Origin: Bacteroidota bacterium
GTDB lineage: Bacteria; Bacteroidota; Kryptoniia; Kryptoniales; JAKASW01
Direction: 5' to 3'
DNA: 7,603 nucleotides
Assembly (NCBI GenBank): GCA_021785235.1
Contig: JAJYGB010000512.1
Coordinates: 1 to 7,603, forward strand
Below the pieces are notes generated by a model. The model made no database searches. It was not told the DNA's origin and saw only the letters and a list, made by a program, of their open reading frames with translations. The position numbers were made by a program, and so were the translations under genes. Shown piece after piece: positions 1 to 6,060 of this stretch. Positions within the stretch are counted from its first letter, which is position 1, and the number at the start of each line of letters is the position of its first letter.

Positions 1-1
1 G

Positions 2-640
2 AAATCGAAAAGGCTTTATGCTGAGAAGAAAATCCCGGGCGTTTTTTACATGGGAAGCGAAAACGTCGCTCTGCAGGCGGACGAAGTTCCGGTGCGCAAG
101 CTGGCGGGTTCACACACGACTCACGTTATCAAGGTGAAATTTCAGGACGGAACGGAACGGCGGGCTATTCTGAACGAAGTTCAATACGACCCTGTCGTTG
201 GACATATCCTTCACTTCGACCTTCACGGAATACGGGAGGGAGAGAAGGTTACCCTGCAGATACCGGTCCAATTGGTCGGAACCGCGAAAGGGATCAAGGA
301 TGGCGGTATTCTTCAGCACTCTATACATAGAATCAGGATCCAGTGCGATCCCGATAATGTCCCCGAGCACGCAATGGTTGACGTTTCGGAACTTGGCATA
401 TCCGATTCGGTTCATATAAAAGACCTCAAAATGGAAGGGGTAAAGATACTCGACAATCTGGAATCGGCGATTGTGACGGTCGTGCCTCCTCCGACAATTA
501 AGGAAGAGACTCCTGAAACCGCTGCCCTTGCCGCGACTGAACAGCCTGCTGAACCCGAAGTCATCGGAAAGACGAAGAAGACTGAGGAAGAACCCGAAGC
601 CGGTCAGCCGGAAGAGAAGGGAAAGAAGAAGGCTGACTGA
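2..640 (+). CDS. rplY: 50S ribosomal protein L25/TL5/CTC family (5' end outside window)
   Basis: Large-subunit protein that binds 5S rRNA. The frame is open from base 2 and the visible residues before the ATG at 50 (RLYAEKKIPGVFYMG) already match the conserved L25 N-terminal region (family pattern: basic residues, then IPGVxYG). The ATG at 50 is therefore internal and the true start lies left of the window. 212 residues are visible. The 5S-binding beta-barrel comes first. It is followed by the CTC/TL5-type C-terminal domain, seen as DPDNVPEHAMVDVSELGISD and then SVHIKDLKMEGVKIL, ending near VTVVPPP. The last ~45 residues form a low-complexity tail rich in Glu, Lys, Pro and Ala, as in many long-form L25 proteins. 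pth follows 42 bases downstream, the common rplY-pth pairing. The two genes share a reading frame and are separated by the single TGA at 638-640. Confidence 0.95.
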   Translation, partial: KSKRLYAEKKIPGVFYMGSENVALQADEVPVRKLAGSHTTHVIKVKFQDGTERRAILNEVQYDPVVGHILHFDLHGIREGEKVTLQIPVQLVGTAKGIKDGGILQHSIHRIRIQCDPDNVPEHAMVDVSELGISDSVHIKDLKMEGVKILDNLESAIVTVVPPPTIKEETPETAALAATEQPAEPEVIGKTKKTEEEPEAGQPEEKGKKKAD

Positions 641-682
641 TCTTTTGCCGAACGTGATGATTTCTTTGAAGGACTCGGTGGA

Positions 683-1252
683 TTGGGCAGGAAGATGATC
701 GTCGGTCTTGGGAACGTGGGGCACGAATACGAAGCTACACGGCACAACGTGGGCTTCATGGTCGTCGACCTGCTCGCATCGAAGGCGAAGAAACCGTTCC
801 AGCCGGGGAAGGGCGAGTACTTCTTGTCTGAATTCCGCCATGCCGGGGAAGATGTGTTGCTGCTCAAGCCTACGACCTTCATGAACAACAGCGGCGCTGC
901 TGTCAAAGACGCGGTTGAGAAGTTCGGCATCGACTTTGTCGACCTGCTCGTTGTATACGACGATTTTAACATCCCGTTGGGACAGCTTCGTCTGCGTAAG
1001 GGCGGTAGCGATGGCGGGCATAACGGAGTTTATTCCATAATCTATCATTTGAACGATGATGGCTTTCCCAGGATGCGATGCGGTATCGGAACCGAAGAGG
1101 TTGTGCCGGGGAGAGATATGGCGGATTTTGTTCTTTCGAAGTTTCAGGCGGACGAGAGCCCGGAGGTTGAGAAAATGGTCAAGGACGCCGCCGATGCGGT
1201 GTTTGTTTTCGTCAACTCGGGGATTCAGGCTGCCATGAACAGATTTAACTGA
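683..1252 (+). CDS. pth: Peptidyl-tRNA hydrolase (bacterial Pth family)
   Basis: Cytoplasmic esterase that releases peptides from prematurely dropped peptidyl-tRNA so the tRNA can be reused. Family landmarks, numbered from the TTG start: VGLGNVGHEY at 7-16 with catalytic His21 in ATRHN, KPTTFMNNSG at 62-71 with the substrate-binding Asn, the DDFNIPLG segment with Asp94, and GGSDGGHNG at 107-115 with His113/Asn114. The length of 189 aa is normal. The start is chosen as TTG 683 because GAAGGA (668-673) sits 9 bases upstream. The ATG at 695 would give a protein beginning MIVGLG, shorter than usual, with a purine run (AGGAAG) directly abutting it and no spacer. There is no in-frame ATG between the rplY stop and 695. 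One oddity is Val where the family usually has Pro in the N-P-G turn near the active site. Tandem stops TGA TAA end the gene. Confidence 0.96.
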   Translation: MGRKMIVGLGNVGHEYEATRHNVGFMVVDLLASKAKKPFQPGKGEYFLSEFRHAGEDVLLLKPTTFMNNSGAAVKDAVEKFGIDFVDLLVVYDDFNIPLGQLRLRKGGSDGGHNGVYSIIYHLNDDGFPRMRCGIGTEEVVPGRDMADFVLSKFQADESPEVEKMVKDAADAVFVFVNSGIQAAMNRFN

Positions 1253-1261
1253 TAAAAAACC

Positions 1262-1288
1262 GCGCCGCGGCGAGTTGTCGTGCGGCGC
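1262..1288. other. GC-rich hairpin between pth and rpsF
   Basis: GCGCCGC (1262-1268) pairs perfectly with GCGGCGC (1282-1288). Inside, CGA (1271-1273) pairs with TCG (1278-1280) around GTTG, so a roughly 11-bp hairpin with one bulged G is possible. Read on the + strand there is no T-run after the stem, so it is not a standard intrinsic terminator for pth. Read on the minus strand the stem is followed by GG and then six T (the A-run at 1254-1259). It would then look like an intrinsic terminator for antisense transcription entering pth. It may alternatively be the first domain of the rpsF leader. Confidence 0.55.
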
Positions 1289-1312
1289 CTAAACTGCTGA
1301 CCGTGTGCGCTT

Positions 1313-1365
1313 CTGGCGCCATCCCGGCATAGAAAAAATATGGCGGGACTTTCACCGGCGGCCAG
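1313..1365 (+). promoter_or_regulatory. Probable S6:S18-binding autoregulatory leader motif upstream of rpsF
   Basis: Outer stem: CTGGCGCC (1313-1320) pairs with GGC (1357-1359) and GCCAG (1361-1365), leaving one bulged G. Inner hairpin: TCCCG (1322-1326) pairs with CGGGA (1344-1348), then a G/G mismatch, then CATA (1328-1331) with TATG (1339-1342), closed by an A-rich 7-base loop. Between them on the 3' side lies the asymmetric bulge CTTTCACC, which presents CCG at 1355-1357 at the junction with the outer stem. The S6:S18 complex-binding motif described in leaders of rpsF-rpsR operons in many phyla is a conserved CCG in a bulge flanked by a stem and a hairpin. That is this layout, in the expected place, 12 bases before the rpsF Shine-Dalgarno. 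The expected action is that excess S6:S18 binds and lowers translation of its own operon. The pairing was done by eye. Confidence 0.72.
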
Positions 1366-1376
1366 CCAAAATGACC

Positions 1377-1387
1377 AAAGGAGGTGA
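1377..1387 (+). promoter_or_regulatory. Perfect extended Shine-Dalgarno of rpsF
   Basis: AAAGGAGGTGA is complementary over its whole length to the usual 3' end of bacterial 16S rRNA. GGAGG (1380-1384) ends 9 bases before the CTG at 1394 and only 3 bases before the ATT at 1388. It therefore decides the start in a frame that has no ATG, GTG or TTG before the conserved S6 sequence. Confidence 0.9.
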
Positions 1388-1393
1388 ATTAAA

Positions 1394-1843
1394 CTGAATA
1401 TCATTCAGCGAGAGTACGAGACCACATTTATTATCAACTCCAATCTGGAAGACGGTCAGGTCGAGGCCATTATCACGCGCTACCAGGAATTCGTGACGAA
1501 GAACGGCGGCGAAGTGACCACGGTCGATCGTTGGGGGAGAAGGCGCCTGGCGTACACCATCAGGAAGAAGAACGCGGGGTTCTACGTGCAGGTGCTTCAC
1601 AAATCTCCGACGGACATCGTAGCGAAGCTCGAGCGCACCTTCAAGCTCGATGAGGACGTGATACGTCATCTCACAGTTGTCGTTGACAAGAATATGCTGA
1701 AAGCCCGGGCCGGAATGAAGAGACGTCGCCGCCAGCGTGTTTCGAGAACCGAACAGGCTGAGCCGTCCAATCAGTCGGATGAAACGCGTCCGTCGGGCGG
1801 GCGGAGTTACGCCGGGGCCGGGAAAGACCGTGATGAGAAATGA
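1394..1843 (+). CDS. rpsF: 30S ribosomal protein S6, apparent CTG start
   Basis: Small-subunit platform protein that binds 16S rRNA as a complex with S18. The conserved N-terminus REYETTFIINSNLED (residues 6-20) is encoded from base 1409, followed by VDRWGRRRLAYTIRKKNAGF with Trp47 in the family's WGRRxLAY motif. The first GTG in frame (1493) lies 33 codons inside the conserved domain and cannot be the start. Upstream the frame is closed by TGA at 1385-1387, and the only near-cognate candidates are ATT 1388 and CTG 1394. CTG has ideal spacing from the perfect Shine-Dalgarno, giving 149 aa. After the S6 fold (to about residue 105) comes a basic and polar tail, with RRRRQR and then a Ser/Gly/Glu-rich stretch, longer than in E. 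coli S6. A single-base error converting ATG to CTG in the sequence would look the same. ssb follows after 37 bases. Confidence 0.95.
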   Translation: MNIIQREYETTFIINSNLEDGQVEAIITRYQEFVTKNGGEVTTVDRWGRRRLAYTIRKKNAGFYVQVLHKSPTDIVAKLERTFKLDEDVIRHLTVVVDKNMLKARAGMKRRRRQRVSRTEQAEPSNQSDETRPSGGRSYAGAGKDRDEK

Positions 1844-1880
1844 AAACACATAGTTAGGCTAAATCATTGATGGAGGAAGC

Positions 1881-2363
1881 ATGGCTGACCTAAAGATGCC
1901 CGAAATGAACAGCGTCGTTATTGCGGGTAACCTGACAAAGGACCCGATATTTCGGCAGACGACGAACGGTACCCCCGTCGTTAACTTCACTGTTGCCTCG
2001 AACAGGAAATTCCGGGACAGCGGAAACCAGTGGCAGGAAGATGTTTGCTACGTCGGCATCGTTGCATGGAACAAGCTGGCCGACAGCTGCCGCGACAGGT
2101 TGAAAAAGGGGAGCGCCGTTCTTATTGACGGTGAACTCCAGAGCCGCAATTGGAAAACCGACGACGGTCACAACCGCTCGATAGTGGAGATCAAGGCGAG
2201 GCGGATACAGTTCCTGAACAAGCGCGGGCGTATGGCAGACATTGCTACCGAACAGGTTACTGAAGAGGAGCCATCAACTTTCACGGACGATTCGTTCGAC
2301 AGGTTCCTGACCAACGAAGAATCCGATTTGCTTAAAAACAACGGACACAAAATCAGCGAGTAA
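1881..2363 (+). CDS. ssb: Single-stranded DNA-binding protein
   Basis: Binds and protects ssDNA during replication, recombination and repair, normally as a tetramer. Residues ~8-112 form the OB-fold: [19 protein letters not shown], then [51 protein letters not shown] and [11 protein letters not shown], all in family order. The GGAGGAA at 1872-1878 is a good ribosome site for the ATG at 1881. The position between rpsF and rpsR is standard in many phyla and supports this being the main chromosomal SSB. The protein is 160 aa with a short acidic linker. It ends in NNGHKISE instead of the usual acidic tip (DDDIPF-like) that docks partner proteins. An acidic-aromatic stretch, TDDSFDRFL (135-143), lies 17 residues before the end. 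Confidence 0.95.
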   Translation: MADLKMPEMNSVVIAGNLTKDPIFRQTTNGTPVVNFTVASNRKFRDSGNQWQEDVCYVGIVAWNKLADSCRDRLKKGSAVLIDGELQSRNWKTDDGHNRSIVEIKARRIQFLNKRGRMADIATEQVTEEEPSTFTDDSFDRFLTNEESDLLKNNGHKISE

Positions 2364-2368
2364 ATGAA

Positions 2369-2605
2369 TTGTTACCAGTAAAAGAAATAAAGAAGAGAAA
2401 AACCTGCAGGTTCTGCGAGAGCGGCGATATCTACATCGATTATAAGGATGAGAAGCGCCTCGTGAAGTTTACTTCCGAGCAGGGGAAGATAATTCCCCGC
2501 CGCGTTACCGGTACCTGCGCGAAGCATCAGCGCCAGCTCGCCCTCGCGATAAAGCGCGCGCGTCATCTCGCGCTGTTGCCGTTCGTCTCGGACATAATTA
2601 GATAG
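2369..2605 (+). CDS. rpsR: 30S ribosomal protein S18, TTG start
   Basis: Partner of S6 on the 30S platform. The conserved core runs from [20 protein letters not shown] through [20 protein letters not shown] to [12 protein letters not shown], nearly the full S18 family pattern, at 78 aa. Cys13, Cys16, Cys50 and His53 are placed to be a metal-binding set, as in the Cys-containing form of S18; zinc binding is inferred. TTG 2369 is the only standard start codon between the in-frame stop at 2333-2335 and the conserved region. No clear Shine-Dalgarno precedes it. It lies 5 bases after the ssb stop, so translation is probably coupled to ssb. An ATG at 2364 is out of frame and encodes only five codons before TAA. 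The TAG stop directly abuts the inverted repeat that fills the gap to rplI. Confidence 0.95.
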   Translation: MLPVKEIKKRKTCRFCESGDIYIDYKDEKRLVKFTSEQGKIIPRRVTGTCAKHQRQLALAIKRARHLALLPFVSDIIR

Positions 2606-2709
2606 AAAGCAGTAGGTAGTAGCCACTACGTAGCCGCCGGCGGTAATGAAATGACGGGACCAAACCTTTGGCCGCTGTCTACTACGTACTCCTTACTAGT
2701 TACTGCTTT
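2606..2709. repeat. 104-base imperfect inverted repeat filling the rpsR-rplI gap
   Basis: AAAGCAGTA (2606-2614) is matched by TACTGCTTT (2701-2709). After a 2x2 mismatch TAGTA (2617-2621) pairs with TACTA (2694-2698). After a 5x5 mismatch TACGTAG (2627-2633) pairs with CTACGTA (2682-2688). Further in, G2636 pairs with C2679 and CGGCGG (2638-2643) pairs with CCGCTG (2672-2677, one G-T). About 28 pairs are possible, with an apical loop of ~28 bases. A 10-base perfect palindrome, CCGCCGGCGG, lies at 2634-2643, and ACTACGTA occurs twice (2625-2632 and 2681-2688). Terminal inverted repeats, small size and exact fit between the stop codon and the next ribosome site suggest a miniature transposon-like or REP-like element. 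A folded intercistronic RNA is the alternative. No target duplication is evident. Confidence 0.8.
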
Positions 2710-2724
2710 TAACAAGGAGTTGAT

Positions 2725-3174
2725 ATGAAAGTTATACTAAGAAAGAATCAAGAGGGCCTTGGCGAGATCGGTAAGGTCGTCGACGTTCGCGATGGGTATG
2801 CGAGGAATTTCCTCATCCCGCAGAAAGTCGCGTACCCTTACTCGCCCGGCTACCTCAAGATGATAGAGAATGAAAAGAAGGCTTACCAGGCGAAATTGAA
2901 CCGCGAAGTCCATGACGCGGAAACCCTTGCCCAGAAGCTTAACGGTGTCGAGATCACGATGGAAGTTCAGGCGGGCGAAGAGGACAAGCTTTTTGGATCC
3001 GTGACATCGCAGATGATCGCGGACAAGCTTACCGAAAAGGGCTTCGAAGTAGATCGCCGGAGAATTGAACTTGTCGAGCCGATCAAAGCGCTGGGGAGCT
3101 ACAAGATCCCGGTGAAACTTCATCAGCAGGTTTCTGCCGAGATCAGCGTGTCGGTGGTGAAGCAACCCGAGTGA
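2725..3174 (+). CDS. rplI: 50S ribosomal protein L9
   Basis: Large-subunit protein that binds 23S rRNA near the L1 stalk and helps keep the reading frame. The N-terminal domain shows the family signature, MKVILRKNQEGLGEIGKVVD followed by VRDGYARNFLIPQKVAYP. A charged connecting helix follows (residues ~46-75, NEKKAYQAKLNREVHDAETL). The C-terminal domain has GEEDKLFGSVTSQMIADKL and ends in the usual beta segment near VSAEISVSVV. At 149 aa it is normal length. AAGGAG at 2714-2719 gives a clear ribosome site 5 bases before the ATG. The 119-base gap from rpsR is wide for this gene pair and is almost wholly taken up by the inverted repeat. This is the last gene of the ribosomal block; a hairpin terminator follows 9 bases after the stop. 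Confidence 0.97.
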   Translation: MKVILRKNQEGLGEIGKVVDVRDGYARNFLIPQKVAYPYSPGYLKMIENEKKAYQAKLNREVHDAETLAQKLNGVEITMEVQAGEEDKLFGSVTSQMIADKLTEKGFEVDRRRIELVEPIKALGSYKIPVKLHQQVSAEISVSVVKQPE

Positions 3175-3183
3175 TGAGAGTCG

Positions 3184-3216
3184 ACGGTGGGGCTCGGCTG
3201 CCCCGCCGTTCGCTCT
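3184..3216 (+). terminator. Probable intrinsic terminator after rplI
   Basis: ACGGTGGGGC (3184-3193) pairs with GCCCCGCCGT (3200-3209) around the 6-base loop TCGGCT, 10 bp with one G-U. The 3' side continues TCGCTCTT, only a weak T-run, so termination may be partial. Its position directly after the last gene of the ribosomal cluster supports the call. Confidence 0.65.
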
Positions 3217-3458
3217 TGCCGACATCTTCGGCTTTCAGATTCACTCCGAGACGAATATGTACACCGATTGAGCGCGTTGCACGGCGGATTCAGTTTGTGG
3301 CTTCTCGTCCAGGCATCGGGAGAAGTTGCCCCAGCAGGAAAGCTAGTTGCTTTTTAGAGTGGAGAATTCTTCAATAGAAGCGGAACCCTTCGGCACGTTA
3401 TTTTCATCTCACTTATGCCGGGTTATCTTGTTTAGGCGGCGTTTCTGAGTTATTTTTT
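3217..3458. other. Gene-poor spacer between rplI and ccdA
   Basis: About 240 bases with no ORF that looks like a protein and no tRNA or other RNA gene recognised. It most likely carries the promoter for ccdA-korA-korB. One weak match is TTGCTT (3348-3353) and, 17 bases on, TTCAAT (3371-3376). A second possible element is TTATCTTG (3423-3430), loosely like a Bacteroidota-type -7 box. Neither is strong enough to call. CGGCA (3391-3395) and TGCCG (3416-3420) could form a small stem with a 20-base loop. Confidence 0.4.
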
Positions 3459-3470
3459 GAGGAGATAGCG

Positions 3471-4199
3471 GTGGAAAATGTTAGCATACTAACGGCCTTT
3501 TTGTTCGGGATAATATCGTTTATCTCGCCCTGCGTCTTGCCAATAGTCCCGGGGTATCTCTCCTTCATAAGCGGTTACAGCTTCGATGAACTGGTGAGCA
3601 GCTCCCGCGCCGACCTCTTCAAAAGGGTGACCCTCAATTCTATACTCTTCATACTCGGTTTCTCCGTGATATTCGTCGCGCTCGGCGCGTCTGCCACAGT
3701 TGTGGGACAATTCCTCGTCGAAAAGATGAACCTGTTCTCAAAAATCGCCGGGGTGATAATAATCATCTTCGGTCTTCACATGACGGGGATTTTCAAGATC
3801 AGGTTTCTTAACTACGAAAAGAAATTTCACAGCGACAAGAAGATCGGTCCGCTCGGTTCGTTCGTAGCCGGATTGGCCTTCGCCTTCGGATGGACCCCGT
3901 GCATCGGGCCCGTGCTTGCGGCGATTCTCACCATCGCGGCACAGCAGAGCACGGTCGGTAAAGGCATTATTCTTTTGTCGGTGTACTCTCTCGGACTCGG
4001 CATACCGTTTCTGGTGACGAGCCTGAGCATAAATGCGTTTCTCGCTTTCTTCAGGAAATTTAGTAAATACATCAGATGGGTGGAGGTCACAGGAGGAGTT
4101 CTGCTGATCATCGTCGGGATACTAATTATGACTAACAATCTAACCGTGCTTTCGGGTTACTTTGCGAAGTGGTTCCCGTTCCTTAACCAACTGTCATGA
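3471..4199 (+). CDS. ccdA: CcdA-type cytochrome c biogenesis / thiol-disulfide transmembrane protein
   Basis: Polytopic inner-membrane protein related to the DsbD membrane domain. It takes electrons from cytoplasmic thioredoxin and passes them through a pair of membrane cysteines to extracytoplasmic thiol proteins, for example those preparing apocytochrome c. The two signature motifs are present: ISFISPCVLPIVPGYLSFI with Cys21, and AFAFGWTPCIGPVLAAIL with Cys144, each cysteine beside prolines in a membrane segment. About six hydrophobic segments are visible (near 6-28, 54-76, 88-107, 128-155, 163-190 and 202-222). A short basic loop, NYEKKFHSDKK, separates the halves. Length 242 aa is typical of CcdA. 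The GTG start at 3471 is supported by GAGGAG (3459-3464), 6 bases upstream. korA begins 25 bases after the stop, so the genes are probably cotranscribed. The extracytoplasmic partner is not in the window. Confidence 0.92.
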   Translation: MENVSILTAFLFGIISFISPCVLPIVPGYLSFISGYSFDELVSSSRADLFKRVTLNSILFILGFSVIFVALGASATVVGQFLVEKMNLFSKIAGVIIIIFGLHMTGIFKIRFLNYEKKFHSDKKIGPLGSFVAGLAFAFGWTPCIGPVLAAILTIAAQQSTVGKGIILLSVYSLGLGIPFLVTSLSINAFLAFFRKFSKYIRWVEVTGGVLLIIVGILIMTNNLTVLSGYFAKWFPFLNQLS

Positions 4200-4228
4200 A
4201 AGCAACTAACCAGAGGAAATATGAATGA
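4196..4228 (+). other. Ten-codon mini-ORF bridging ccdA and korA
   Basis: ATG 4196 overlaps the ccdA stop as ATGA (4196-4199). The ten codons encode [10 protein letters not shown] and stop at TGA 4226-4228, which overlaps the korA start as ATGA (4225-4228). Its 3' half contains the korA ribosome site (AGAGGA, 4212-4217). It has no homology that I recognise. It could serve only to pass ribosomes from ccdA to korA, or be chance. Confidence 0.3.
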
Positions 4229-6060
4229 GTAAGACGATTGAAACTGTAGATGATGTGGTGATACGGTTCGCCGGTGATTCTGGTGATGGTATGCAGCTTA
4301 CGGGCATGCAGTTCACTAACACGACGGCTATGCTCGGGAACGACCTGAGCACGCTTCCGGATTACCCCGCGGAGATAAGAGCTCCTGCCGGGACCCTGTT
4401 CGGGGTGTCGAGTTTCCAGCTCCACTTCTCAAGCTGGGATATCCTGACGCCGGGAGATCAGCCGGACATTCTGGTGGCGATGAATCCTGCCGCGTTGAAG
4501 GTCCATCTCAAAGACCTGAAAAAAGGCGGCGTAATAATCGCCAACATCGACGCGTTTGACGACAAAAACCTGACCCTCGCGGGATATGAAACCAGCCCTC
4601 TGGGGGACGAGTCACTTAGTAACTATCAAGTCTTTGAGGTACCTGTGACGAAGCTTACCTTGAACGCGCTTCAGGGAAGCGGGTTATCACAGAAGGAGAT
4701 GGTTCGCAGCAAGAACTTCTTCGCCCTGGGGCTGATGTACTGGATGTACTCGAGACCGTTGGAGACAACCGAAGAATGGATAAAGGAGAAGTTCGGGAAA
4801 GAGCCGAAGATTGCCGAAGCCAACGATAAGGCAATGAAGGCGGGCTATTATTATGGCGAGTCGACAGAGGCTTTCGCCGCCCGCTTCGAAGTAAAACCCG
4901 CGCAGCTCAAGCCCGGCCTTTACAGGAATATCACAGGGAACGAGGCAACGGCACTCGGCGTCGTCGCTGCATCGCAGAAGGCGGGGATCCCCCTTTATTA
5001 TGCCAGCTATCCAATCACTCCCGCCAGCGATATACTACACAATTTATCCGCGTACAAGAGCTTCAACGTGAAGACCTACCAGGCGGAAGACGAGATCGCG
5101 GCGGCGGGCGCCGCGGTCGGCGCATCTTACGCCGGAAATCTTGCCGTTACCGGAACAAGCGGTCCCGGCGCGGCACTAAAATCGGAGACAATCAGCCTCG
5201 GAATAATGCTTGAGCTTCCGCTCGTCATAGTCGACGTTCAGCGCGGCGGCCCGTCGACGGGTCTGCCGACAAAGACCGAGCAATCGGATTTGATGTTCGT
5301 CACGTACGGGCGTCACGGCGAGGCGCCGGCCCCCGTGATTGCGGCTGCCACTCCAGCAGACTGCTTCCAAATGGCCTACGAGGCGGCAAGAATAGCGGTG
5401 AAGTATATGACACCGGTTTACCTCCTGACCGACGGTTACCTGGCCAACGGAAGCGAGCCGTGGCTTGTGCCCGACGCGAAGGATCTTCCCCCGATCCCAG
5501 TCCACTTCAGGACCGACCCCGAGAATTTCAATCCATACTCGCGGAACGAGAACAACGTCCGGCCTTGGGCGCTTCCCGGAACACCGGGGCTCGAACACCG
5601 GATCGGCGGACTCGAAAAGGCGAACATCACCGGTAACGTCAGCTATGACCCGGATAATCACGATTTCATGGTTCATCTAAGAGCCGAGAAAGTGAAGGGA
5701 ATCGAGAAAGATATTCCTCTTCAGGATATCTACGGCGAACAGAGCGGCGAATTGCTTGTAGTGAGCTGGGGCGGTACTTTCGGAGCGGTTAGATCGACCG
5801 TAGAAAGAATGCGGAAGAACGGATACAAAATATCCCATGCTCATCTCCGCTACCTGATCCCGTTTCCGAGAAACCTCGGTGAAGTTTTGAAGAATTTCAA
5901 GACGATCCTCGTCCCGGAGATCAACCTCGGCCAGCTCGCGAAACTCCTGAGGACCGAATTCCTGATTCCAGTCGTCCAGTTCAACAAAGTCAGAGGCCTG
6001 CCACTCCGGTCGGCTGAACTTGAAGAAGCGATTAAAGGTGCATTGGGAGGTGTTAAGTAA
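4225..6060 (+). CDS. korA: 2-oxoacid:ferredoxin oxidoreductase, alpha subunit with fused gamma domain (KorA-like)
   Basis: With KorB it forms a thiamine-pyrophosphate, Fe-S enzyme that interconverts a 2-oxoacid plus CoA with acyl-CoA and CO2, using ferredoxin. Residues ~10-200 are the gamma domain ([16 protein letters not shown] at 12-27, [19 protein letters not shown]). From ~235 comes the alpha pyrimidine-binding domain. It shows YPITPASD with Thr265, [20 protein letters not shown] around Glu288, [11 protein letters not shown], and [20 protein letters not shown] with P343-S344-T345. The C-terminal domain includes [15 protein letters not shown] and YLIPFPRNL. The gamma-alpha fusion at 611 aa is the KorA two-subunit architecture. 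No ferredoxin-like 4Cys domain is fused to it. AGAGGA (4212-4217) lies 7 bases before ATG 4225; an earlier ATG at 4221 stops after three codons. 2-oxoglutarate is the likely substrate by family resemblance, but specificity cannot be read from sequence alone. Confidence 0.92.
   Translation: MSKTIETVDDVVIRFAGDSGDGMQLTGMQFTNTTAMLGNDLSTLPDYPAEIRAPAGTLFGVSSFQLHFSSWDILTPGDQPDILVAMNPAALKVHLKDLKKGGVIIANIDAFDDKNLTLAGYETSPLGDESLSNYQVFEVPVTKLTLNALQGSGLSQKEMVRSKNFFALGLMYWMYSRPLETTEEWIKEKFGKEPKIAEANDKAMKAGYYYGESTEAFAARFEVKPAQLKPGLYRNITGNEATALGVVAASQKAGIPLYYASYPITPASDILHNLSAYKSFNVKTYQAEDEIAAAGAAVGASYAGNLAVTGTSGPGAALKSETISLGIMLELPLVIVDVQRGGPSTGLPTKTEQSDLMFVTYGRHGEAPAPVIAAATPADCFQMAYEAARIAVKYMTPVYLLTDGYLANGSEPWLVPDAKDLPPIPVHFRTDPENFNPYSRNENNVRPWALPGTPGLEHRIGGLEKANITGNVSYDPDNHDFMVHLRAEKVKGIEKDIPLQDIYGEQSGELLVVSWGGTFGAVRSTVERMRKNGYKISHAHLRYLIPFPRNLGEVLKNFKTILVPEINLGQLAKLLRTEFLIPVVQFNKVRGLPLRSAELEEAIKGALGGVK

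Noticed and set aside
110..1048. Long open frame on the minus strand (312 codons) across rplY and pth
   Set aside because: It is antisense to two clearly conserved genes and its translation is basic, low-complexity and resembles no family I know.
1352..1849. Minus-strand open frame opposite rpsF
   Set aside because: It overlaps the S6 gene and its leader almost completely and has no recognisable domain; the sense strand explains the coding signal.
2660..2671. CCAAACCTTTGG as a separate hairpin or operator
   Set aside because: It would need a two-base loop and lies in the apical part of the larger inverted repeat; not supported as an independent site.
3171..3377. Plus-strand 68-codon frame after rplI
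   Set aside because: It overlaps the rplI stop and the terminator hairpin, has no separate ribosome site, and its translation looks random.
3217..3458. tRNA or small RNA gene in the rplI-ccdA spacer
   Set aside because: No cloverleaf, T-loop sequence or known ncRNA motif could be found by eye.
5176..5676. Minus-strand open frame opposite korA
   Set aside because: It sits inside a strongly conserved alpha-subunit gene and shows no family features.
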